Source: Hymenoscyphus infarciens (lineage: Eukaryota; Ascomycota; Leotiomycetes; Helotiales; Helotiaceae). Taken from it: 64,000 bases of DNA. Made by a program: the position numbers and the translations under genes. Below the pieces are notes generated by a model, which saw only the letters and a program-made list of their open reading frames with translations, was not told the DNA's origin and searched no databases. Positions within the stretch are counted from its first letter, which is position 1. Each line of letters begins with the position of its first letter. The stretch is from contig LLCB01000153.1 in assembly GCA_001414345.1 (NCBI GenBank), positions 62,001 to 126,000 on the forward strand, read 5' to 3'. This document shows positions 24,431 to 37,381 of this stretch, piece after piece.

Positions 24431-25582
24431 ATGGTTCTCTCCGATTCCTCCGACCAGATGCCCCCCTCAGATGATGATCCCTACTCCAGCGGTGACATCG
24501 CCAACGTCCGCACCATATCTATCGAGAACATGCCAAAGCCAATGCCCATACTTGGCCCCCTCCTTGGCTTCGGTTCGCAATATACCCTCAAAATTGCCGG
24601 CGAAATGACCCGCCAAGCAGAAAAAAGACTAGGACGACCGCTCAGCAACGACGAGGCAAATGCAGTCACACATTGGCAGGCGAAAAATATCCAAATTAGA
24701 TCATATTCGCCTATAATTGGAATATCAGGAGGACTTTGGCGAGCATACAACACCCGCGAGGTATTCCGGTTCCCTTTTTTCCAACCGGATAAGCTTTTTC
24801 AGACATTCAATAAGGAAGTCTTCCCACATACCTCTTTTCCAATGGTACGAGGGGCGACAGCTGTGATTGTCTGGCATGGACTGAGGGCATTTTGGTATTC
24901 TGCGGCTGGTGTTGCGCTCTCGAAGATGTTCATCTCGAGTTATGCGATGAGTGTGTCGACAATTGGTATCATGAATGATTCGCGAATGGTACAGTTTGGA
25001 AAAGAAATGATGGAAAAGTCGGGAAGGGTGCCACGAGGACAGACTCCAGGAAGATCAATGCCACAGTCTCCACGAGATGTACCGAAACAGGACGATGCCA
25101 GCCCAACTGGTGGAATATATGGAGAGGAGGACTTTGATACTGGCCGCCCGGAGATGGTCAACGATAATCCAACTCCACAGAAAGAGCAGAGCAGATGGAG
25201 AGCACCACCCGCGAGACAAGTCCCCGTCGAAACGAGAGCGTCAGATATTGAAAGCAAGGCTTTCGATTATTTCGATGATGCTTCACCCACGAGCGGACGA
25301 GAACAGGGGATGTTAGGGGACACGAAGTCATCACAACCACAAGGTTCAGCTTGGGAAAGAATACGGAGAGGAGGAGGAGCACCCACGCAAACATCGGGGC
25401 AGAGCGCCTGGTCAAAACGGCAGAGTCAACCACAAGGCGGAGAGTCTACAGATGATAATTTTACTTCAACACAAGTGAGTGAGGAGAAACGTTACTCAAA
25501 ACAAGATGCGCAGCAGGAGTTTGATGCCCGAATCGAGAGAGAAAGACAGGGTGGAGATTTTACCTCGAACAAAAAATGGTGA
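24431..25582 (+). CDS. Uncharacterised fungal protein
   Basis: Single exon of 383 aa. Residues 1-28 are acidic; residues 29-185 look like a folded core with PILGPLLGFGSQYTLKIAGE, a possibly amphipathic helix, VRGATAVIVWHGLRAFWYSA, and a moderately hydrophobic SKMFISSYAMSVSTIGIMND. From residue 190 to the end it is Gln/Ser/Arg-rich and probably disordered, ending with a charged EKRYSKQDAQQEFDARIERE stretch. The core suggests membrane association, perhaps at an organelle. I do not recognise the family and give no function. The start is the first ATG, in an ACC ATG G context, and supports expression. Confidence 0.75.
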   Translation: MVLSDSSDQMPPSDDDPYSSGDIANVRTISIENMPKPMPILGPLLGFGSQYTLKIAGEMTRQAEKRLGRPLSNDEANAVTHWQAKNIQIRSYSPIIGISGGLWRAYNTREVFRFPFFQPDKLFQTFNKEVFPHTSFPMVRGATAVIVWHGLRAFWYSAAGVALSKMFISSYAMSVSTIGIMNDSRMVQFGKEMMEKSGRVPRGQTPGRSMPQSPRDVPKQDDASPTGGIYGEEDFDTGRPEMVNDNPTPQKEQSRWRAPPARQVPVETRASDIESKAFDYFDDASPTSGREQGMLGDTKSSQPQGSAWERIRRGGGAPTQTSGQSAWSKRQSQPQGGESTDDNFTSTQVSEEKRYSKQDAQQEFDARIERERQGGDFTSNKKW

Positions 25583-26427
25583 GAAGTGAGGATGTAAAGA
25601 TGTACAAACAGGTTCTTGAATGTCAAAAATCTAGCTCAACCTTTATGTGTCTAAAACATTGAGTGATGGGCTCTCACGGTCACTTCCTACCTCTTTCTCC
25701 GGGTTCTCGAGTTTTAAACTTGGTTTCTTTATTGTTCTACGATTGAACCAATATCTCGCGGAAGTGTTTTGCATGATAATACAGGTGTGTTAATAATAGC
25801 ATATTGACTAATTTTACGCTTTACCTGTCGAGACTTGTATCTCTGAAACTTAAAACATGTTCAAATGACAATCTTTACACTATGCCCGACCACGGGAAGT
25901 AGTGTACTGAATGATACGAGATCACTCTTAGAGATTTGAGCATTCAGCTTTTTTGTGGCGCAATCTGTCTTGGAGATCAACTATCCATTGCCACATCTTC
26001 GTAAAGATTCGTCAGGGAACAGACTGCTCCATGTGAATAAAGTAAGCATCGTAACTCTTACAATTCCCTTAACTCTTAACGAATGGTGGTTTGTCGCTCG
26101 CTCATTACTTGAACAAATACTGTCGTATCACTTTCTTCGACTTTCTCCGGAATGAGGAGAGACTTCGAGTATTCTGTGTTCATGGACGGGTCTTTTCTCA
26201 TGACTTTTAGATTGTTGGGTTCGCGTTGAATGTTCAGGTTTGAGTTTAAATACCTTGTTTCCTTGGAACCAGAACCGACACCTGATCACTCACAAGTTTT
26301 TCTCTTCTTCAAATCGCGTGGTATTCATAAATGTATTCTCATTACTTCCCACCGCACATCCACACCCACTCTCACTCCTCAAAAGCCCCCTTATCGATCC
26401 CTTTCCCCCTTCCATTACCCCCTTCTC
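25583..26427. other. Intergenic between convergent genes
   Basis: No gene recognised. The right half is C-rich on the plus strand and covers the 3' UTR of the minus-strand mannosidase. Confidence 0.5.
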
Positions 26428-28253
26428 CTACTGGAAACTTCCACCCAAAACACCCCCGAAACCTCTCGCCTCGAGATCAAGCAAACACTGCCCAAAAAGT
26501 CCATTTGCCCAGCTAAACCACTGTCTCGTCCACTTATGCGCATCAAAGCTATTAACCGACTCATGGATCAATCCTAGTCCATCGGTCGATCCTAGGATTT
26601 GTTTGAGGTAACCCGTGATTTCTGCTGTGTCGGATGTGGTGAGGGTTTGGATTATGGAGGACATTGGCCAGGCTAGGCCGAGCCCTGCGTGTGGGCCGCC
26701 TACGCTGGGGGAGAGTTAGTGAAAAAAAATCGAGTGCGGGAGGGGGTGGAAGAGGGAAGAAGTGAGGGAAGGAGAGGGGAAGAGGGGGACTTACGCGCTG
26801 ATAACGGGACCTTTCATGTAGTAGGGGTTATTTGGCGAGAGAATCATCTTCCGGGTATTTTGGTAAACGGGATCGGTTGTGTTGGTGTAGCCGAAGAAGG
26901 GGGCTGAGAGAAGGGAGGGGATGTTGGCGTCGTCCATGATGTTTTCTGTGTTTCTTGAAGTTAGCTTTCTCTCTCTTTTTCTTTTTCACAATGGGAAATC
27001 ATACGACTTCCATATCCGTCCACCTCAAAAGCGTAGATTTGCCCGAACTTAGGATGATTCACAATTCCATACTTCGTGATGCCCTCTCGAATTCTCTGTG
27101 AGAAATTATGCATGTGGTTCGCCAAGTTTCTCTGGTCTCCGATCTTGGCCATGATTTCGGATGTGGTATCGAGGTAACGACTGAACATCATGTTTGCGGG
27201 GATGAAGAGTTGATAGATCGTTCTATTTCATTTCTCATTAGCTCCCCATCCCCAAACCCAAAGAAGCGAAGGGGAGTAGATAGGGTGGGAGAAACCAAAA
27301 CTCACGAATCATCAGAAGGCCTAAAGGCAGATCTCACAAGTCCCGTCCCCTCCAAAACCGGATTCCCACGTCCACTATTATCAAGCGTCTCAGTCGCCGA
27401 ATCCGTAGTTCGTTTCCAGGTGTAAGGAATGGTATTCACACTTCCATCACTAGCATACGACCCAATTAACAAACTCTCGGTCGTGTTCAGAATCGTTTTG
27501 ATAGTATCCACCCATTTGAATTTTCTGAAGAAGTCGATATCTCCCGTTGCTTCATAGTAATTCGTTGAGATTTCTAGGAATGCAGCGAGAGAGTCGAGTT
27601 CGTACTTGCATTCGAATGCGATCTTTGTATCTACCGGTGGTGTAAAGACATCTGGATTCTGTTGATTCTGCGAGGGTCCGATTCCGGATTCGACAGGCGG
27701 TTGGAAGGAGTTACAAAATGGAGCTTGCAGGATGTAGCGAGCTTGTAGGTTGATCACTCCTCGATATAAACTTGCCAGGGAATCCGTTGAGTTCGATGCT
27801 TTGACCAAGGAGAGATAAGATTGCATTTGATTCGCCGAATCACGTAGCCACATGGCATTGATATCGCCCGTAATCATAAAGGTCAGCTCCTCTGCGTTGT
27901 TGTCGGCTGCCACTCCTCGCCATTTGACTGCCGTGTCGAGGGTGTTGGGGAAGGAATTCTCAAAGAGACGGAAGAGATCTGGGTCTTTGATTACGCTCCT
28001 CATTCGTGTGATGGTGTCTTCGACGATTGAAGAATTGAAGGTCCGACATGATGGGGACGGACGTTGGTAAGAGAGCTGAATTATCATTAGTAAGTTGAAC
28101 TGGTGAGAGAATAGGATGAAAACTAACGGCGTATCGTCCACTGCTAAGGGGTTGATGGACTTGTTGAGAATACTGTGCGTAATCCGGACATTGTGCTTGG
28201 GTGCCAATTGCAAAAGCGGCAATTGCCAGGATATTAATAAGGAGTCCCTTCAT
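26428..28253 (-). CDS. Secreted GH125 exo-alpha-1,6-mannosidase
   Basis: Five exons (28128-28253, 27306-28075, 27005-27222, 26795-26945, 26428-26704) give 513 aa, with all phases consistent. The first 20 residues, [20 protein letters not shown], are a signal peptide. The core shows GH125 (formerly DUF1237) blocks: [52 protein letters not shown], and the C-terminal [20 protein letters not shown]. Several N-x-S/T sites fit a secreted glycoprotein. The family removes non-reducing alpha-1,6-linked mannose, so roles in mannan or N-glycan trimming or in scavenging are likely; this is inferred. The VGGPHAG motif begins at the last splice, which supports that junction. Confidence 0.92.
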
Positions 28254-29123
28254 AGTGATAGTGATAGTGTTAAGTTTGGTGGTGTTGTTCCAAAAATGGC
28301 AGGGTCGAAGGAGGGTGGAAAGCTCGACGTGTGAGAAGGAGTTCTTTAGGAGAGCTCGATATATTATATTACCATGCAGTAGTGTTCCTCCAATAGAAAA
28401 CAAAAAACAAGATTAAGCTTCCCCACCTTTTGTCAAAAATGCCGACCCTTGTCAAATACCCCGCCATTATACCCCTCAACGGCTTCATGTCGGGGTGATC
28501 TCTAAGTCAAGTTTTGTACAACGTTACTGTGCAATTCGTTGGTCAGAAACGCACTTACCAGCCCAGCTAACTTCCCCATTGAGGATCGTCCATCTGGGTA
28601 AAAGTCACAAGGTGAAAACTTAAATTATGCGGTGCTCTTACATAACGTGATGCTTCGCTGCATATCGTGCTGCCGTGTTAGCTCATATGATGTAGTTCGG
28701 GCAAGAGTAACCCGACACACATACTCAGTATACTTTCCCAAACTAAAGTAGCGGTTTCTGGAGAAAAGAATCAATTACCTTAAATCTCAGCCTAGGATCA
28801 AATCAATAGGCAAAGAGGGACAGGATGACGGCAAGTAACAAACCCGTCAGAGAACCAAACTCTCCCCAAAAACATTGCTTGTCTTTCTTTATGCATGGAA
28901 TCCCAGAAAATTAGCACACCAAAATACTACCTGTACTCAACCCCTTGATTATGAAGAACCAGAGAAAACATATATTACTACACATCAAAAAAGAAACTCC
29001 AACCAACTCAGCCCAGGGGTATGTGTAGTCCCGCGTTATCAGCAACAATAAACTCCTGTATTCAGAAATAAAACCAGTCACATAAACATTGAACTAACCT
29101 ACGCCCACTTTTCCCAAGGGAGT
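28254..29123. other. Intergenic, nothing recognised
   Basis: Promoter of the mannosidase and 3' UTR of the phytochrome gene. No coding or RNA signal seen. Confidence 0.5.
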
Positions 29124-32100
29124 TCAAGGCATAAACCAGCCACCCCTCTCCCAGTATCCTGGAACATACAGCGCCTCGCGCCTCAGATCCTCATCTTTGA
29201 TCCCTTTCAGTAAAAGATCTAACCTGCCAAAATCAATAGGTTTTAGAACCCAAGCATCGAAACTTAAATTGCATGTCAGTTTTTCTTCTTTCGATAAACA
29301 GTCGTAGAGAGATTGTGATAACATACCCGCTTTGCAAATAATCAAATCGATTATCTTCCGTTAACGATGCAGAAACAGCAATAACAGGAACTCTTGGTCT
29401 CGAGGCTGGAAGGTTTTTTAATTCTCCTTCCAAATGACGAATCATCTTAACGCTTTGCGCCCCGTCAACCAATGGCATCTACAATTCCATGATGTTAGTC
29501 CATGACCAATTAGATAGAAAGCCAAGGATCTTACCTGTATATCCATCAGAATAACGTCTACCTTGCGTATCCGAGACGCAAAATAATCAAAGCATTCCTG
29601 CCCATCACAAGCAAGTTCAACCTCGTGACCAAGCTTGAGCAATCGCTTGCTAAGAAGCTTGGAGTTGATGGGGTTGTCTTCAGCGATAAGAACCGATAAA
29701 CAATTTGAAGCATCTCCGTCGACGCTGGATACTTGACTTTTTTGGGATACAATACTAGGCTTGTCAGCTTTGGTATGGATTTCTGCATCATAGCTGAGAC
29801 TTCTAATGTGTCGAGGTTTGAGTGATTCGTCTGTCGTATCGAGCCTCAGCGAACGTTCAAATTGTTCCACGACAGCTTCCTCTGGTATGGGCGAAGCTGG
29901 GAAGGAGGTGTTGCTATCGGACGAGGCTGTTCTGGATAGGATGTATTTTTTTGCTGACGCAGCCTGCGTTCGTAAGTCCGCCGGTTGCGCATGTTCGAAC
30001 GGCAGTTCGATTCCGAAGATGGTGCCCTTTCCGAGCTCTGAGCTAACTCGAATTTGGCCATTCATATTTCGAACGTAGCGAGCCACAACCGCAAGCCCGA
30101 CGCCCAGAGAAGATACGATACCCCCCTCTGAACCCCCCTGAGGAGTATCATCGTGTGACAGGGGTCGGTTGTCTTCATCGACCACCTGTTCGAATTCTTG
30201 GAAGAGGTCATCTAGCTGAGCCTCACTCATCCCCAGGCCAACATCTTGCACCGTGATACCCACAACAGAGCTGGATTCGCCAGTACGGATAGGACAAATT
30301 TCAACTTTTATCCCGCCGTCAACAGAATGTTGAAAAGCATTACTAGTGATATTAGACAACACTTGTCGTAAACGCGAAGGGTCGCCTTTGACCATCTCCG
30401 GAATGCCCTGATGGGTTGAGACGGTGAGATCGAGACCTTTTCGAATCGCTTCTTTGCGAAAAGCGGTTATGACATCGTTGACAGTCGCACCGAGATCAAA
30501 GGCGTTTCCGACTTTGTTGACGGGACCGTCTTCTGCCTTGGTGAGGTTTAATAGATCATCAATCACATAAATCAGTGACCGTGAAGCCTTGTGGGCCTTA
30601 TCCAGTAGCTCGCGTGTTGTGTCATCTATGTTAGTTTCAAGTGCCATCTCTAGATAATTGACAATCGCATTGAGTGGGGTCCGAACTTCATGGGAAGAAT
30701 TGCGAATGAGAAGACGAGTCAAGCGACTGTTTTGGCTCGCAGACTCTTTTTGGCGCCAAATCTCGATAAATCTACCATATAGAAGACTGAGAACGGTTGC
30801 GGTATCCATTTGATCATCACTCCATTGCTTACTTTTACCGATAACGCTCTCAGTCCATTGTTTGAAACTTGATCCTAGATGATTGCTGTGTTAGCGAACA
30901 GGTATTATTTTAGAAGTTAGACTACTGTTTGGGGGGGGGGGCGGTAAGAAAGAGCTTTGTATTTGTACAGCTTGGAATTTTCTTACGAGGCTGCAGGTAG
31001 TGTTGGGTACCGGCTTGAATAATTTTTTCGTAAGGATTTCCTGCCCATCGCACCTCTTTAAGTTGGCCCTTTCTAAAGAAGACCATGAAATCATTCCCTC
31101 CCATGCTAAGAGGTATAAGAAGCAAACCTGAAATGACTTTGATGCCTGGCGTGTATTTGATGTCAGGGAAATCTCCATTGACGTTCTGGGAGCACACAAT
31201 AGTCCTGAGCCGAAGACCCTGTAGATGGGCGAGGATAACAAGTGCTTCTCTGTATGGGTCAAGCCGACCAATAGCACGAGCTTCGTCCTGAATACTAAGC
31301 ATGCCAAAATCCGCGTCGAATACTCGGAGGAGGTCCGTAGACGAAGCAGCAATAAACCCTTCTGGAGATTGTGTAGGAGGGGCGGTCTGAGGGGGGCGTC
31401 GCGCTTCGATACGTTGCAACATGACTAAACGCTCGATATTTGACGCGGCACACTCTCCAATGTTTCGACATAGTTCACGAATTGGTAGCGAAACCCGATT
31501 TCCTGTATCGCCATACTGATGGCAAGCGATTAATCCCCAAAGATCCGAGTTTATCACAATGGAAATGGACATAGAGGAGCGAACACCCATGTTTCCAAGG
31601 TATTTGAGATGGATTGGCGACATTGCGCGCAAATATGAATGAGTAAGGTCAAGTGGTCTGGCAAAATCAGATTCGTCTCGACACACCTAGGAAGAGTTAT
31701 TAGTGATCTAAGTAGACAACGCTGCAAAAGAGATAAATGTTCTGAACATACTAGCCTAGCTGTTTCTCCGTCTCGGTCATAGAGAATACGTATTCTATTG
31801 ACCTTGTACAGTTCTCTTGCTTGTTCTGTGATTTGATGAGTTTTTGAATAAGAAAATAAGGGCCGTCGGGGCCATACCTGGGATATCTGAAGCTGGGTAA
31901 TGTAGACCTTTGTATAAAGTTAGATATGTATCTCCCGATGTTGATTAGGAAGCGGCATTGTACCTCTGAAAATATCTCTGCTCGCTTGCTCGTTGACAAG
32001 TTCAGCCTCGACACACCCATTCTTCGCCTCGTCGAATCGATAGAACATGACTCGATGGAAACCAGTCAACTCGGAAATGAGACCTATAACAACATCAAAG

Positions 32101-33443
32101 ATTCCTTGTAATGATTGTGAGGAGACAAGCTGTTCTTGTGCTTGTGTCATAGCGTTGAAGATATCCATTGAAGAAACTTTGGATCGTCCCCTTCGCCTTG
32201 CGATCTGAAGAATTCTCAAAGATTTACTCTTGCTTGTTGTGCTCTTTTCGCGTTCTTCCGGCGTGATCTCCATGTCATCCTCGCATATCGGTGCTTGTGA
32301 AAACAATTTTTCTGTATCTGGGGTTTTGAGGGACAAAGTATCAGAATAAACCTCAAACTCCAGAATAACTAGATCACCTGGGTCTTGCGGTAGATGAACA
32401 GCGCACCAGAGTCGAGTTCGAGAGGCATCGGGTGATCGAACGGTCACCGGGAAAACGTCGAGATGAGTATCTTCAATTCGCACAGAGGGGTACAGCAATG
32501 CGTTGGCCACGCGGGTTTTAAGTTCTTCCCCAGACGCTTCTTCCAATATCTCGAAAAAGGAGGTCAGGTTGAAGAGGGATTCGGGGCTATATCCCAGAAT
32601 ATCACGGGTGTTCTCGCTGCAGATGCGAACCTCGAAGATATCATCCAGGGTACTCGTATGTCTGACTCCGACCAAGGCCCCAAACTTCTGGACGGCTCCC
32701 GGTATATGGATGGGCTCATCCTCACATCGCTGGAAGAGAGGTTGCTCTCCATCGTGACCTTTCCCGGAGAGTGTTCCAGGGGCTCCCGTTCCAGATCTCG
32801 AGGGCACCAGTCGAGTCCTCTCGGATGTATATCTTGCGGATCGAAGGCCATCCTCGCCTTCCTTGTCCGCTTCCACTGGCGGCTCCGTGAGTCTGCGAAT
32901 AGTGTCATCGGAGGGAGTGGCAGGATAGGGCGGAGGGAGGTATTGCGATGGTGCGGACGGAGGAGCGTGTGCAGGTGTATTCGAGGTGGTTGCTGAAGGA
33001 GATGAAGGAGTTGAAGGTGTCGATGGTGTCGATGGTGTCGATGGTGTGTCGGCGACGTCATTTTCACCAGCCACAAGAGCCTGAGCCTGAGCCTGAGCCT
33101 GAGCCGGAGCCTTCTGGTCTAGACCTCGACTTCCATCTGGCTCAATGAGGGAATCCTCAACTCTCGCGCCGACTCCATCCTCTCCATCCTCTCCATCCTC
33201 TCCTCTCTCCCCGCCATCATTTCCACCGCTCGTAGTCGCAGTCGCAGCCGCAGCCGCAGTCGCCGTCGCCGTTGAAGATAAAGCCTTTTCTTTCGTGAAG
33301 CCATCGCTCGCACCGCTACCAGTAGGCGCGTCAACCGCCTCCGTGGCAATTAGACTTCGGATGGGGTAAACCCGCTCCACTGCAAACTCAGACGGCGCCA
33401 GGAATCGTACCGGCGCTCGAGGTTCTGTGTCGGTAGGGCTCAT
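29124..33443 (-). CDS. Fungal phytochrome hybrid histidine kinase
   Basis: Seven exons (31964-33443, 31878-31907, 31752-31825, 30987-31686, 29535-30874, 29327-29478, 29124-29262) give 1,304 aa. It is a red/far-red photoreceptor with the order PAS-GAF-PHY-histidine kinase-receiver. The biliverdin-binding Cys240 sits in FQRCEDEPIHIPG. The 30-nt exon 2 encodes LHYPASDIP, whose DIP motif contacts the chromophore, and exon 3 QARELYKVNRIRILYDRD. The PHY part has LWGLIACHQYG. The kinase has the H box SSHEVRTPLNA, N box NITSNAFQHS, and G boxes DVGLGM and GVGLAV. The receiver shows AEDNPINSK, the acceptor Asp in ILMDIQMP across an intron, and WVLKPIDF. The N-terminal 230 residues are disordered, with tandem EDG, QA and STP repeats. 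All key residues are intact. Confidence 0.95.
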
Positions 33444-34310
33444 GGTCTATTCCAATACGTATGGGGACATTTTCGTGTCGCCGGTCAACCATGGGTTGGG
33501 TTGGTTGGATCTCTGTGTTGTACAATCAATGGTTTAGGGGTCTTGCTTGACGAGAGGGACGAGAGGCACGAGAGGCACGAGAGGCAAATGCGGGCAATAT
33601 TTCACTTCACCCTCACGGGCGGGAGGAGACAAAAGCAGCACCCAAGCTAGATCTTTTTAGAATCCCTCTTCCCTGCTGACATTGACAACACCTCAAGATG
33701 AAGACGAAGATGAAGATTTCGGCGTTATACGGGCATGGCTGAGGTGGTAGCAGTAGCAGAGAATAAGACTTCTCCATTTGTTTCCCCAAAATCCTTCGAT
33801 TGGCCTTCCAAGAGGCCGGAATGCGATGATATGCACTCTTCTCACCTGGGCTCGCCGCTCGCCGCTCGGCGCTGGTGGTTGGTGGAGCCAAAAGACCCTC
33901 ACCTCAAATATCTTTCATCATATATGATGGAATTTATTTGGTTTAATTACCAGAAAATGAATTATATGAGTTACCAATTCAGAAGAGTAACAAGAATGAT
34001 TGTCTTAATTACTCTACTCTTTCAAAGCACTCTTACCCCATACACGGTGCTTGGTGCACTCATCAGTACTCCATCATACATCAAGTTCATTTGTAGTCAA
34101 GAATCATTGTATAGCATATGAACTCCATACAATCATACAAAATAAGATCACCGAATGTCACGAGTTTCAAAGCCAAGACCCTTCCAAGGTTGCATTGGGC
34201 TGTGTATTGGATGAGGCTTTGTGGCGTAACCAGCTGAAAATAGTATATTTTTACTTGAGCTTCTTCGACACCATCACCACTTCAAATCTGCATACTACCA
34301 TCTAGAAGAA
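33444..34310. other. Divergent promoter region of phytochrome and HET genes
   Basis: About 870 bp between head-to-head genes. It holds a short 10-bp tandem repeat near 33550 and an A/T-rich part from 33900 to 34150. No further gene recognised. Confidence 0.5.
33550..33587. repeat. 10-bp tandem repeat, about four copies
   Basis: CGAGAGGCA/CGAGAGGGA units in direct repeat, about 110 bp upstream of the phytochrome start codon. Confidence 0.8.
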
Positions 34311-37300
34311 ATGGAGACGGTTCATACATTAGCCCTATCGTTAGAGGCCGAACTCGAGATCGAAAACGACCAGCACATTGCAAGTGTCGATCAAGACTAT
34401 ACTCTTTCTGCAGCCCATTCAGGAAGCCGGTCTCCGCCACGAAAGCCCATGAATTCGAACAGATTGCTGTCTTTTGACGCGGATCTTCCTCCCCCGCAAT
34501 TGTCTAGCGTGGAACCATTCGTACCAGCCAGAGAACCAGAAAGATCGCGCTATCTAGCTAGTGATGGCCGTAATTTTCTACGTAAGCCAAAGGGATGGCT
34601 CACTCGCAGAATAAGAGCCAATATTAGTGACAGTCCGTTTTCGACCGTTGACACCAAAACCTCTACTCCATATCCTAGTACGCTCAGTATGGAAGAGGAG
34701 AAACCGCATAAATGTGAAGTTTGTTGCAAGAGATACAAGAAACTAGAAGGGCTCGAATATGTAAGCAAAATTTCCTTTTACCCGGTGTCATGACTGATAG
34801 CTTTCTAGCACAAGCAGCATTCTCCTCCTTGCAATCGAGACCTTCGGCTCAGTAAAAATATTACCACTGCTGGACTGGGTGGATTAGATGCCTACGTTTC
34901 GTTACCTGCAACAACCGGGGAATCTTCATCTACCTTGCATAGGGGTAACTCTCCGCCACCTTCACCACTTCGAAGCCCCGGTTTTGATGGTGATTTCGAC
35001 GGCTATGGCGAGATTCCTTTCAAACCGGGAGCCTATAGTTCTCCTCAACAGGAACCTGTAGTTCCATCATACAGGCGGCCTCGGAAAAGGATTTCCTTCG
35101 CTCGAAGCCTTGGCAGCGAGACAGATGATGATGATCTCTTATCATCCGCTCCTCATCAAATCCCAGTTACACCAGGATATATTCAATCAAGGCAGCGTTC
35201 TCGGAGTCGACCCAGAGACAGGGTTCGTAGTAAGGTTCGAGAAAGTGGCCGAGATCGATATCGCATTCTTCCCAGAGAGAGGGATCGCAGTTTGCCTAGA
35301 GAACGCAGTCGAGATCGATATGCCAGGCATGGCCAAATAATAAATCCAGATGATAACGATCAGTCCGAACTTTTGTTCAGAAGGCCCTCGGGACTTCATC
35401 GTATGCGATCTTGTGACGTGATTCCCGGACCACAGAGAGCTCTCCAGGGTTCCGCCGATGAGAATGACCCAATTTCACAATCAAAGACAGATTCGTCTTC
35501 GCGGAGATACCCGATCTCTTCAGATTCAGTCGATGTAAACAGCTATAAGTACGAATCGCTTGATTCCTCGGCAAATCAAATTCGACTTATCAAACTTGAA
35601 CCCAAAAATGGCACTATGGTAACTGCTAGTCTATTCATTACCTTACTCGACGACGCTCCCATATATGAAGCTTTGTCTTACACATGGGGAAACTCACGCA
35701 AGCGTTCCTTGATACATCTTGACAATGCTCCTTTTCAAGTCACCCAGAATCTGGGTACAGCTCTGGAAAAGCTTCAAGGAACCGAAACAAGGACTCTCTG
35801 GATAGACGCCATTTGCATCAACCAGAAGGATGACAATGAGCGAAGCGATCAAGTCACGAAAATGAGGACGATTTATGCACAAGCAAGTACAGTTGTTGTT
35901 TGGCTTGGGGATCATTCACAACACAGTGCTTTGGCCTTCTCCTTGTTAAAGGAGATGGACGCAAAACTGGACGACAAGCCCTCTATCGAAGAAATTCTTA
36001 ACTCCACAGGCAATCTCAATGCTCTACAGGGTCTGTCCAAAATCCTGAGTCGCGAATATTGTATGCGACCTTTTCCTTTATTCCCCCTTTTGAGCTCCTA
36101 TGCTTAGTGGTCGGGCAAGTTTGCCCCTACACACTGCTCTCGGCTCCCGAGTCCAACGAGAAAAAAGTACGCTAATTTATGGCAGGGTGGCGAATCTGGG
36201 TAATCCAGGAAGTGCACTTTGCCCCAAAAGTATTAGTCCACTGCGGGGATTCCAGCATAACATGGGAAAACATAATCCGAATACAAGAAAAGCTAAGCAC
36301 CGAATTTGGCGGGATTCTACACCACCTTTCCTCCTTCTACCCTTCCTTGCGAAATCTCTCAACAGCGATAAACTTTCGTGGTCCATCTTCTCTGATTGTC
36401 AGCCGCTCCTATCCCTCCAACCCCCAAAGCCCTGCAACAGTCCCAAGTCTTTTCGAAGCCTTGCTGATGCACCGTTTGAAACACTCAACAGACCCCCGAG
36501 ACAAAATATACGCTCTCGTGGGCCTAACCACCGCTCGCTCAGACCCAGATTTCCAAATCGATTATTCATATTCTGTGCGAAAGTTATATATCGATACAGC
36601 ATCATATATCTTGAAAGATTCGCATACTTTAGATTTCCTATGCGCCAAGACGAAAGGAGATGAGTTTCCTAATACTCTCCCTTCTTGGTGCCCGAATTGG
36701 GCGTCTACTGGTGCGAAGTGTCCGATTCCCTTTCGACATGCTACGAGCGCGGGGGTCTACTCAGCTTCTCAGACGCGAAGCCCTATCGCCGATATCGGCA
36801 CGAGTACGGGCATCTTGAGTGCAAAGGGCATTTTTGTGCGTACTGTAGAGAATGCCAGTCCACCATGTGGAATGAGGAGTATCGACGATTCTCAGAATGC
36901 GCTTCAGACGTTACATGTTTGGTTTCAATTCGTGGACCTTGAAGTTGAGAGCTCTAACGAGGTTCATAAAAGGTTCGTAAAATTGGTGTTGGGGGCGGAT
37001 GATGAGGAAGAAATCATACCCCTTATTGAGTATCTCGTCAAGTATCGGGAGTTGATGGATTATTGGGTTGTGCCTCCTCCTTTACCGAAGGAAATTGATC
37101 GTGTTGGTCAAGTATTTGCTCAGAAGTTCTTTCAAAGGAGCCTTTTTGTGACTGAGGAGGGTGAATTTGGACTCACTGAAAAGGGGGTACGGGAGGGAGA
37201 TGCAATTTGTATTCTTTTTGGGTGTTCATTGCCTGTTGTCTTGCGGAGAGATGGCGGAGAGATGGAAAGAGGGTACGAGTTTGTGGGCGATGCTCTTTTA

Positions 37301-37381
37301 CAAGGGTGGATGTTTGGAAGAGGAATCGAGGAGTTGGAGCAAGGGTTTTATTGTGAGGAAACTTTTATTTTGGGGGATTGA
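34311..37381 (+). CDS. C2H2 zinc finger-HET domain fusion protein
   Basis: Three exons (34311-34760, 34809-36060, 36186-37381) give 965 aa. The HET domain, from about residue 436, shows YEALSYTWGN, LWIDAICINQKDDNER and, across intron 2, REYWWRIWVIQEV. In allorecognition genes this domain triggers incompatibility cell death. Near residues 135-154 a C-x2-C-x12-H-x2-H finger (KCEVCCKRYKK...HKQH) is split exactly before its first His by the 48-bp intron 1. Between them lies a basic Arg/Asp/Ser-rich linker (about 277-325). The C-terminal 350 residues continue the usual HET-protein tail with DPRDKIYALVGL and PSWCPNW. It lies head to head with phytochrome and tail to tail with an ankyrin gene. Target and function are unknown. 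Confidence 0.9.

Noticed and set aside
33000..33120. Tandem repeats in the plus strand near the phytochrome start, first taken as a minisatellite locus
   Set aside because: They are in-frame codon repeats of the phytochrome N-terminus and belong to that gene.
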